5,921 bases of DNA from contig JAJFLD010000113.1 of assembly GCA_021772875.1 (NCBI GenBank), forward strand, positions 1 through 5,921, given 5' to 3'. The notes beneath the pieces were generated by a model. It was not told where the DNA came from. It saw only the letters and a list, made by a program, of their open reading frames with translations, and searched no databases. The DNA comes from Ghiorsea sp. (GTDB lineage: Bacteria > Pseudomonadota > Zetaproteobacteria > Mariprofundales > Mariprofundaceae). The position numbers and the translations under genes are program-made. Positions 1 to 5,921 of the stretch are shown here, one piece after another; position 1 is the stretch's first letter, and the number at the start of each line of letters is the position of its first letter.

Positions 1-2753
1 ACACCAAGAGCTGCATCCAAGCCTTGAAGCCCTGCATAAATATGTGGTACCAAGCCCGACATCGCTCCAGCTTTAATCAGAGCTTCTCCTAAACGTTTAT
101 TGAAGCAACCTTTAGGAATGCGTGTAATCAAATCTTCAAATGACGTAAACGCACCATTGTTTTTACGCTCTTGCACAATCGCCCGAATAGCAGCCTCACC
201 TACCCCTTTGATAGCACCCAAACCAAAGATGATTCCCTTGTCACCTTTAGGGACAAACTCCCAATCTGAATCATTGATATGCGGTGCAAGTATCTCCAAT
301 TCCATGGCTTTACAATCGGCCACCAAACCCGCCACTTTTTCATCTGAACCCATGTCGCAAGACAAGGTTGCCGCCATGAATGATTGGGGATAATGAGCCT
401 TTAAATATGCAGTTTGATAACAAATCAGACCATAGGCCGCAGAATGCGACTTATTAAAACCATAACCTGCAAACTTCTCCATCAAATCAAAAATTTGTTC
501 GGCCTTACCCGCGTCGTGTCCGTTCTCTTCAGCACCTTTCATAAATATTTCGCGCTGTTTCTGCATCTCTTCAGGTTTCTTTTTACCCATGGCTCGGCGC
601 AACATATCGGCTTGACCTAGGGTGTAGCCCGCAAGCTCCTGCGCGATTTTCATCACCTGCTCTTGATACAGAATAACCCCATTGGTTTCCTTCAAAATGG
701 GCACCAACTGTGGCAAAGCATACTGGATATCTTGGCGACCATGTTTACACTCAATATAAGTATCCACCATGCCCGACTCCAAAGGTCCTGGGCGATAAAG
801 CGCAACCAAAGCAATCACATCTTCAAAACAATCTGGACGAAGTTTGGTAAGCAGCTCACGCATACCTTGCGATTCCACTTGGAAAACAGCTGCAGTTTGT
901 CCACTTTGCAGCAAAGTAAAACTTGCTTTGTCATCCATAGGAATAACATTGATATCAAAATCAAGCTTGGCTGTTTCCCGCACCAAACGACAAGCTAAAT
1001 CAACAACTGTTAAGGTTTTTAAGCCTAGAAAATCGAATTTGATTAACCCTGTTTTTTCCGCACTGCCCATATCCCATTGCACCACAGGGCTTTGATGTGC
1101 ATTTTCACCACCTTTAGGGTCGCGGTTCAAAGGCGCAGTCTCGGCCAACGCCCAACGCCCAATAATCACCCCAGCTGCATGTTTGCCGATATTACGATTC
1201 ATGCCTTCCAAGGAAAGAGCCAAATCAAACAAGGTTTGCACCTCATTATCCTCTTCACACATACTGACAAGCTTAGGCTCTTGCCCCAAGGCCTTTTCAA
1301 GCGTGATACCCAAATCCGAAGAAATAAGCTTGGCAATAGTGTTGATTTTACTCAACTCCATGCCAAGCACGCGCCCCACATCACGAATCACTGCTTTGGC
1401 TTTCATGGCACCATAAGTGATAATCTGCGCAACTTTATCCGCACCATATTTTTTCGTGACATATTCAATCACTTCTATCCGGCGATCTCGACAGAAATCA
1501 ATATCGAAATCGGGCATAGAAATACGCTCTGGATTCAAAAACCTTTCAAAAAGAAGTCCGTATTTAATGGGATCTAAGTCGGTGACTTCTAAAACATAAG
1601 CAACCAAAGACCCAGCTCCAGAACCACGCCCTGGCCCCACAGGTATACCTTGTTTTTTTCCCCAAATAATAAAGTCAGATACAATAAGGAAATAACCTGG
1701 GAACCCCATTTGAATGATAATATCCAGCTCAAAATTTAAGCGCGCATCATAAATTTTTCTATCTGCATCGGGTGTGCCTTGCAGGATAGCAGCCCAACGT
1801 TTGTCTAACCCTTGCTCCGACAAGGTGCGAATATATTGATTCAAATCTGAACCATCTGGGGTTTCAAAATCTGGCAGCTGATAATTACCAAATTCCAGCT
1901 CAACATTACAAGACTGGGCTATGACCATGGTGTTTTCCAAAGCTTCAGGCACATCTTCAAACAATTGATTCATTTCAACCGAAGATTTCAGATGTCGCGC
2001 ATCACTTAAACCATTCAAATCATCTTTGTCCAAAGTCGCATTATCTCGCAATGCAGATAACACTTTGAAAGCTTGTTTATCATCTTCTTTGAGAAAGTGG
2101 GTATTGTTACTGGCCACAAGATGAATGTTTGTATCATGAGCAAGTGCAATCACTGCCTGATTCAGGCTTTCCTGATTTTTATAATTTAAGCGCTGTAGCT
2201 CCAGAAAAAAGCTGTCTGGCCCAAAGATGCCCTGATATTCTAAAGCCAATGCTTTTGCTTCTTCTTCATTACCTTTGCGTAAAGCCCGCTCAACATCACC
2301 ACCCCATCCAGAGGATAAAGCAATCAAACCTTCGCTATATGTGCGCAGCAATTGTTTGTCGATACGCGGCTCATAATAATAACCTTCAAGCGAAGCAATC
2401 GATACCAACTTAATCAAATTGTGCCAGCCAACATTATTGCGCGCTAGCAATACAATCGTTGGAAAATCAGGTCGCCTAGGCCCCTCGCTCACTCTCTCTT
2501 GATAGTTATCACAAAGGTTGAACTCACAGCCCAAAATGGGTTTTATGCCCCGACTCATCGCTTGTGAATAAAATTCAATGGCACCAAAAAGGTTGCCATA
2601 ATCTGTCAAAGCCACTGCTGGCTGCTCCAGTGCTGCAACCAAATCCAACATTTTTTTGACTTTGGCCGTGCTTCGTTGCATCGAATAATCCGAATGCGTG
2701 TGCAGGTGAACAAAAGGGGAAGCGTAAGATTGCGAAGATTCAACAGATGACAT
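1..2753 (-). CDS. dnaE: DNA polymerase III subunit alpha, DnaE1 type (5' part; 3' end outside window)
   Basis: This is the catalytic subunit of the replicative polymerase; it extends DNA 5' to 3' within the Pol III holoenzyme in the cytoplasm. One open frame gives 917 residues without a break. The order is as follows. The PHP domain covers about residues 14-290 (HLHTHSDYSM at 16-25, TDYGNLFGAIEF at 50-61). The polymerase palm/thumb/fingers has the PGRGSGAGS loop at 374-382. The catalytic acids are D417 and D419 in PDFDIDF and D574 in KFDFLGL, matching E. coli D401, D403 and D555. Further family motifs are NIGKHAAGV (521-529), ALYRPGP (651-657) and GYGFNKSHSAAYG (763-775). A helix-hairpin-helix region follows at 844-900 (GLGAIKGVGE). 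E. coli DnaE has 1160 residues, so the OB-fold and the clamp- and tau-binding tail lie beyond position 1. The ATG at 2753 is preceded in frame by a stop at 2765-2763, so the start is fixed; its Shine-Dalgarno is weak (AGG about 8 nt upstream). The PHP domain has lost several metal ligands. Confidence 0.97.
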   Translation of the reverse strand, partial: MSSVESSQSYASPFVHLHTHSDYSMQRSTAKVKKMLDLVAALEQPAVALTDYGNLFGAIEFYSQAMSRGIKPILGCEFNLCDNYQERVSEGPRRPDFPTIVLLARNNVGWHNLIKLVSIASLEGYYYEPRIDKQLLRTYSEGLIALSSGWGGDVERALRKGNEEEAKALALEYQGIFGPDSFFLELQRLNYKNQESLNQAVIALAHDTNIHLVASNNTHFLKEDDKQAFKVLSALRDNATLDKDDLNGLSDARHLKSSVEMNQLFEDVPEALENTMVIAQSCNVELEFGNYQLPDFETPDGSDLNQYIRTLSEQGLDKRWAAILQGTPDADRKIYDARLNFELDIIIQMGFPGYFLIVSDFIIWGKKQGIPVGPGRGSGAGSLVAYVLEVTDLDPIKYGLLFERFLNPERISMPDFDIDFCRDRRIEVIEYVTKKYGADKVAQIITYGAMKAKAVIRDVGRVLGMELSKINTIAKLISSDLGITLEKALGQEPKLVSMCEEDNEVQTLFDLALSLEGMNRNIGKHAAGVIIGRWALAETAPLNRDPKGGENAHQSPVVQWDMGSAEKTGLIKFDFLGLKTLTVVDLACRLVRETAKLDFDINVIPMDDKASFTLLQSGQTAAVFQVESQGMRELLTKLRPDCFEDVIALVALYRPGPLESGMVDTYIECKHGRQDIQYALPQLVPILKETNGVILYQEQVMKIAQELAGYTLGQADMLRRAMGKKKPEEMQKQREIFMKGAEENGHDAGKAEQIFDLMEKFAGYGFNKSHSAAYGLICYQTAYLKAHYPQSFMAATLSCDMGSDEKVAGLVADCKAMELEILAPHINDSDWEFVPKGDKGIIFGLGAIKGVGEAAIRAIVQERKNNGAFTSFEDLITRIPKGCFNKRLGEALIKAGAMSGLVPHIYAGLQGLDAALG

Positions 2754-2792
2754 GGTGCAAGCCTAGCCGACTTTTTTCAAAGCGTTAAGCAT

Positions 2793-2809
2793 ATTGTTTT
2801 TACAACAAT
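2793..2809. repeat. AT-rich inverted repeat upstream of dnaE
   Basis: A perfect 6+5+6 inverted repeat, read on the dnaE strand as ATTGTT-GTAAA-AACAAT, lies about 40 bp before the dnaE start. It could be a protein-binding site or a weak RNA hairpin in the dnaE leader. It is too AT-rich, and lacks a following T-run on the dnaE strand, to be a normal intrinsic terminator. The stop codon of the mini-ORF 2800-2829 falls inside it. It could also be chance in an AT-rich spacer. Confidence 0.35.
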
Positions 2810-2829
2810 CCAGACCAAAGACTTCTCAT
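2800..2829 (-). CDS. Possible nine-residue leader peptide upstream of dnaE (speculative)
   Basis: A very short frame encodes MRSLWSGLL and then TAA, ending 46 nt before the dnaE ATG and in a different frame. What makes it stand out is an AAGGA Shine-Dalgarno core (2839-2835) exactly 5 nt before its ATG, clearly better than the site in front of dnaE itself. The TAA lies in the centre of the inverted repeat at 2793-2809, so a terminating ribosome would cover that repeat. It could be a regulatory leader peptide or simply chance. The same frame stays open upstream to 3039, but that extension runs antisense into the tetR gene and has no support. Confidence 0.2.
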   Translation of the reverse strand: MRSLWSGLL

Positions 2830-2859
2830 TCTTGTCCTTCTAAGTACATAAGCATTTGA

Positions 2860-2875
2860 CCACACTTTGATGTGG
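2860..2875. repeat. Short inverted repeat in the dnaE/tetR spacer
   Basis: CCACA and TGTGG form perfect 5-bp arms around a 6-nt centre. The site lies about midway between the two divergent start codons. It might be an operator half-site pair or part of a leader hairpin on the dnaE side, but arms this short are common by chance. Confidence 0.2.
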
Positions 2876-2949
2876 GTTGCCGTCAACCATACACATTGAA
2901 CATTGCCATATGCAACACGAATAAAAATACTTGCCGCGCAATTTATGTG

Positions 2950-2978
2950 TTGAAACCGACTCATCGGTCTGCTACGTT
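2950..2978 (+). promoter_or_regulatory. Candidate promoter for tetR-exporter operon
   Basis: TTGAAA (2950-2955) and TACGTT (2973-2978) are separated by 17 bp, the ideal sigma-70 spacing. The -35 box matches the consensus at five of six positions and the -10 box at three of six. Transcription would start near 2985, leaving a leader of about 27 nt before the tetR ATG. The case is strengthened by the perfect inverted repeat lying between the two boxes, a common place for a repressor to bind. The weak -10 keeps this tentative. Confidence 0.4.
2955..2968. promoter_or_regulatory. Candidate TetR operator (inverted repeat ACCGA-N4-TCGGT)
   Basis: ACCGA (2955-2959) and TCGGT (2964-2968) are perfect inverted arms around CTCA. 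The site overlaps the last base of the proposed -35 box and fills most of the -35/-10 spacer, 44 bp before the tetR ATG. TetR-family proteins bind as dimers to such palindromes and commonly repress their own promoter, so autorepression of the regulator-exporter operon is the natural reading. Whether dnaE expression is affected cannot be judged, because no dnaE promoter is clear. Confidence 0.45.
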
Positions 2979-3003
2979 GCGCAGCGCTTACATATTCACC
3001 AAC

Positions 3004-3007
3004 GGAG
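3004..3007 (+). promoter_or_regulatory. Ribosome binding site deciding the tetR start
   Basis: GGAG sits 4 nt before the ATG at 3012. This favours that ATG over the in-frame TTG at 2931, which would add 27 residues that look unlike a TetR N-terminus and would place the coding region across the proposed promoter and operator. Confidence 0.6.
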
Positions 3008-3011
3008 TCAC

Positions 3012-3614
3012 ATGAACACTGAACAACACTCAGATGCAACGCGCCAAAAGATTTTAAACGTTGCCGCCGATGAAATTCATTTGCATGGCTTTCAAGCCTG
3101 TAGCACCAGTGAAATCATTAAAAAAGCAGGCATATCTAAAGGCGCACTGTATCACCACTTTACCAATAAATTAGAGTTGGGTTATGCCGTGTTTGATGAA
3201 GTATTTGCACCGAAATTGATTGGTCTATGGAAACCTGTGTTGGAGGGCAACAACCCCATCCAAGACATGAGTCAATTGTTTCAAGAGATTCTTAGCTGGA
3301 CGGATTGTAAAATGCTCACCAAAGGCTGCCCCTTAAATAATTTAGCACAAGAAATGTCACCCATTGATGAAGGCTTTCGTCTGCGCATAGGGAAAATATT
3401 CGATGCCTGGGAACTAAGTTTAACAAAGGCTTTGATACGCGGACAAGCCGCAGGCACCGTTAAACAAGAAGTAAACCCCAAGCGGGCAGCTCTTTTTATC
3501 ATGGCATCCATTGAAGGAGCGCAAGGCTTAGCAAAAAACTCACAAGATACAAAAGTTTTTTCTGAGGGCATTTATGGACTCATCGACTATTTAAAAATGT
3601 TGGAAGCAACGTAA
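3012..3614 (+). CDS. TetR/AcrR-family transcriptional regulator
   Basis: A complete 200-residue one-component repressor, the normal length for the family. The N-terminal DNA-binding domain is clear: helix 1 at about 9-26 (ATRQKILNVAADEIHLHGF), then the helix-turn-helix at about 32-51 with TSEIIKKAGISKGALYHHF, followed by the usual N-K-L-E-L segment. The rest (about 60-200) is the all-helical ligand-binding and dimer domain. It carries GCPLNNLAQEMS at 105-116, a motif style seen in a subgroup of TetR proteins that control efflux or detoxification genes. Cysteines at 30, 99 and 106 are present, but no redox role can be claimed. The gene is followed after 33 bp by an RND-type exporter on the same strand, so it most likely regulates that exporter and itself. 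The ligand is unknown. Confidence 0.93.
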   Translation: MNTEQHSDATRQKILNVAADEIHLHGFQACSTSEIIKKAGISKGALYHHFTNKLELGYAVFDEVFAPKLIGLWKPVLEGNNPIQDMSQLFQEILSWTDCKMLTKGCPLNNLAQEMSPIDEGFRLRIGKIFDAWELSLTKALIRGQAAGTVKQEVNPKRAALFIMASIEGAQGLAKNSQDTKVFSEGIYGLIDYLKMLEAT

Positions 3615-3635
3615 AAAAATACATTGTTTGAACAC

Positions 3636-3643
3636 GAGGAGGG
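3636..3643 (+). promoter_or_regulatory. Strong ribosome binding site for the exporter
   Basis: GAGGAGGG contains a full AGGAGG core, 5 nt before the ATG at 3648. It is the best Shine-Dalgarno in the window and suggests efficient translation of the exporter once the operon is derepressed. Confidence 0.8.
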
Positions 3644-3647
3644 TGGA

Positions 3648-5921
3648 ATGAAAAAGAAAACAGAATGGGCAAGGTCTTACTCAGAATGGGTAGTTCGCTG
3701 GCGTTGGCCAGTGATTCTCATAACAATCTTATTAACCTTAGCTGCTGCAAGTGGTGGGCGTTTTTTAGCTTTTAACACCGATTATCGCGTATTTTTTAGC
3801 GCCGATAATCCGCAGCTCATGGCTTTTGAAGAAATCCAAGAAACCTATACCAAAATTGATAATATTCAGTTTGTAGTCGAAGCCTTACATGGCGATACTA
3901 TGAGCCCTGATGTGATGAGTGCGGTAGAGGAATTGACGAAAAAGTCATGGTTATTACCCTTTGCCTTACGTGTTGATTCGGTTTCCAATTTCCAACATAC
4001 CACTGCGTTGCAAGATGATTTGATTGTTGCAGACTTGGTTGAAGGTGCAGAAGGTTTAACGGCTAAACAACTCGAACAAGTGCGTAAAATTGCACAACAT
4101 GAACCTGCACTAAAAACCCTTATGCTTTCAAGTGATAGCGCAGTCACGGCTGTGAATGTCACCTTCCAAATGCCTGAAAAAGCCATGGATGAAGTGCCTA
4201 CAGCGGCCGCTGCTGCGCGCAAACTCGCCAGCGACATTGAAGCAGATTATCCCGTTAAAGTTCGCCTCAATGGCATGGTGATGATGAACAATGCCTTCAT
4301 GGAATCAAGCATGCATGATATGGGCACGCTTGTGCCTGCGATGTACCTCATCATCATCATTATGATGTTGGTATTGGTGCGTTCCATCAGCGCTACTTTT
4401 GCTACGGTGTTGGTTTTGGCTTTTTCAGTGCTGACAGGTATGGGATTAGCAGGCTGGTTTGGCATTAAACTCACCCCCCCTTCGTCTGCGGCAACAACAA
4501 TTATCATGACCTTGGCCGTTGCTGATTCAATTCATCTTATTGTGAGCATGCTTGCGGGTATGCGCAAAGGACTTGAAAAACGTCTGGCTGTGATTGAAGC
4601 CTTGCGCATCAACTTTATGCCTATCTTCCTCACCAGTGTTACCACGGCGATTGGTTTCTTATCCATGAATGCAAGTGACTCTCCACCATTCCATGATTTG
4701 GGTAATATCACTGCCATGGGTGTGATGGCTGCATTTGTATTTTCAGTCACTTTCTTGCCCGCCATGTTAACGGTCTTGCCCGTTCGTGCTAAAGTAGGAG
4801 ATACTTATTTCAGCAAATGGATGGACGCTTTTTCTGATTTGGTTATCCGACGTCAACGTATGGTTATGGTGGGTGCAGTCGTGATGTCTGTGGTGGTTTT
4901 GTCTATGATTCCTCGCAATGATCTCAACGAAGACTTTGTGAAGTATTTCGACAAAAGCACGACCTTTCGTGCTGATGTTGATTTTACATCCAACCACCTG
5001 ACGGGTCTTTATCAATTGCAATATTCACTACCTGCTGGTGAAAGCAATGGTGTGAGTGATCCTCAATTTCTGGCGAATGCCAAAGCCTTTGTCGATTGGT
5101 TGCGAGCTCAACCTGAAGTGGAACATGTCAACTCTATCACCGACACATTCCAACGCTTAAACATGAGCCTACACGGCGATGATCCAGCTTGGTACAAACT
5201 ACCTGAAGAACGTGATATGGCAGCCCAGTATTTATTATTGTATGAATTATCTCTACCTTATGGTTTGGATATGAATAATCAGCTTAATATTGATAAATCT
5301 TCCACTCAAATTATTGCCACGTTGAAAAACATGACAACACGAGAGTTGCGTGATGTGACCATTCGCGGTGAAAATTGGTTGGCTAAAAACACCCCTGATA
5401 TGTTATCTACAGGTGTTGGTCCGGGTATTATGTTTGCTTATATCAGTGAGCGTAATATCAAAAGTATGCTAGGCGGCACACTGATTGCGTTGGTATTAAT
5501 TTCAGTATTAATCACCCTTGCTTTGCGCAGCTTTAAAATTGGTATGATTAGTCTTTTACCCAACTTACTACCTGCCGGACTCGCTTTTGGTGTATGGGGT
5601 CTTATCGTAGGCGAAGTGAATATGGCAGCAGCCATGGTAACAGGCATGTCGCTCGGTATTGTGGTGGATGATTCTATTCATTTCTTAAGCAAATACCTGC
5701 GCGCGCGCCGTGAAAATGGCATGTCGTCTGAAGCAGCCGTGCGTTATGCATTTTCTAGTGTTGGTATCGCAATCATTGTAACTTCGGTTGTTCTGGTAGC
5801 TGGGTTTATGGTTTTAGCACAATCAACCTTTGCCATGAATTCAGAAATGGCTTTGCTGACATCTATTGCTATTGCAATGGCTTTACTTGCCGACTTCCTC
5901 TTGCTTCCCGTATTACTGATG
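3648..5921 (+). CDS. RND superfamily exporter, MMPL/COG1033 type (3' end outside window)
   Basis: A 758-residue open frame with no stop before the window edge; relatives are generally near 760-800 residues, so little is missing. It has the duplicated RND plan. TM1 is at about 21-38, a large periplasmic domain at 40-225, and TM2-6 between about 228 and 378. TM7 is at about 405-421, a second periplasmic domain at 425-605, and TM8-12 between about 607 and 758. Each half has the acidic TM4-type motif, VADSIH with D293 and H296 and VDDSIH with D674, D675 and H678, the likely proton-relay positions. It would use the proton gradient to export or move a hydrophobic or lipid-like substrate across the inner membrane, but the substrate cannot be read from sequence. 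It is shorter than HAE1 drug pumps such as AcrB (1049 residues). It lies 33 bp after tetR in an apparent operon. No adaptor or outer-membrane partner is visible; one could lie downstream of the edge. Confidence 0.93.
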   Translation, partial: MKKKTEWARSYSEWVVRWRWPVILITILLTLAAASGGRFLAFNTDYRVFFSADNPQLMAFEEIQETYTKIDNIQFVVEALHGDTMSPDVMSAVEELTKKSWLLPFALRVDSVSNFQHTTALQDDLIVADLVEGAEGLTAKQLEQVRKIAQHEPALKTLMLSSDSAVTAVNVTFQMPEKAMDEVPTAAAAARKLASDIEADYPVKVRLNGMVMMNNAFMESSMHDMGTLVPAMYLIIIIMMLVLVRSISATFATVLVLAFSVLTGMGLAGWFGIKLTPPSSAATTIIMTLAVADSIHLIVSMLAGMRKGLEKRLAVIEALRINFMPIFLTSVTTAIGFLSMNASDSPPFHDLGNITAMGVMAAFVFSVTFLPAMLTVLPVRAKVGDTYFSKWMDAFSDLVIRRQRMVMVGAVVMSVVVLSMIPRNDLNEDFVKYFDKSTTFRADVDFTSNHLTGLYQLQYSLPAGESNGVSDPQFLANAKAFVDWLRAQPEVEHVNSITDTFQRLNMSLHGDDPAWYKLPEERDMAAQYLLLYELSLPYGLDMNNQLNIDKSSTQIIATLKNMTTRELRDVTIRGENWLAKNTPDMLSTGVGPGIMFAYISERNIKSMLGGTLIALVLISVLITLALRSFKIGMISLLPNLLPAGLAFGVWGLIVGEVNMAAAMVTGMSLGIVVDDSIHFLSKYLRARRENGMSSEAAVRYAFSSVGIAIIVTSVVLVAGFMVLAQSTFAMNSEMALLTSIAIAMALLADFLLLPVLLM

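Noticed and set aside
100..2413. Several plus-strand frames of 60-166 codons within the dnaE region, such as 1077-1577 and 2129-2413
   Set aside because: The opposite strand carries an unbroken 917-residue DnaE with all catalytic motifs. These frames are antisense shadows without recognisable domains.
1..2753. Possible frameshift or intein in dnaE
   Set aside because: Reading every codon from 2753 to 3 gives a continuous protein in which the motifs are in the expected order and at E. coli-like spacing, with no insertion of intein size.
2886..2915. TTGCAT-N18-TATGGT on the minus strand as a dnaE promoter
   Set aside because: Only three and four of six bases match the consensus and the spacer is 18 bp. 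In an AT-rich spacer this is too weak to annotate.
2979..2988. GCGC-A-GCGC and AGCGCT symmetry near the expected tetR transcription start
   Set aside because: The arms are four bases or fewer, there is no T-run, and such short GC symmetry is common by chance.
2931..3011. In-frame TTG at 2931 as an earlier start for the TetR gene
   Set aside because: It would add 27 residues unlike a TetR N-terminus, has no good Shine-Dalgarno and would overlap the proposed promoter and operator. The ATG at 3012 has GGAG upstream and gives the usual family length.
2800..3039. 79-residue minus-strand frame across the intergenic region
   Set aside because: It starts antisense within tetR, has no recognisable protein features and crosses the regulatory palindrome. 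Only its last nine codons, with their own Shine-Dalgarno, are kept as a speculative leader peptide.
3281..5647. Minus-strand frames opposite the regulator and exporter
   Set aside because: They lie antisense to clear TetR and RND coding sequence and have no domain of their own; their low-complexity hydrophobic or charged runs mirror the membrane-protein codons.

Overview
The window holds three protein-coding genes and one regulatory intergenic region. It looks like ordinary bacterial chromosome from a Pseudomonadota (proteobacterium) with AT-leaning base composition. The polymerase resembles the gammaproteobacterial type, with an E. coli-like degenerate PHP domain. A gamma- or zetaproteobacterial origin is my best guess, but the sequence alone does not settle it.

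Layout. Positions 1-2753, minus strand: the first 917 residues of dnaE, the replicative DNA polymerase III alpha subunit, open at the left edge and missing about 250 C-terminal residues. Positions 2754-3011: a 258-bp divergent intergenic region. It contains a possible tetR promoter with a perfect inverted repeat between its -35 and -10 boxes, two other inverted repeats, and a nine-codon mini-ORF with a good Shine-Dalgarno sequence on the dnaE side. Positions 3012-3614, plus strand: a complete 200-residue TetR/AcrR-family repressor. Positions 3648-5921, plus strand: the first 758 residues of an RND/MMPL-type inner-membrane exporter, open at the right edge and probably nearly complete.

How the parts relate. 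The regulator and exporter are 33 bp apart with no terminator between them, so they very likely form one operon. The usual arrangement for such a pair is a repressor that senses a ligand and controls the adjacent efflux pump and itself. dnaE is transcribed the other way and is a housekeeping neighbour with no evident functional tie to the pump. No mobile element, CRISPR array, RNA gene, frameshift or clear terminator was seen. I did not find a convincing undescribed system. The most checkable oddities are the possible leader peptide upstream of dnaE, the operator-like palindrome, and the partly lost metal ligands in the PHP domain.
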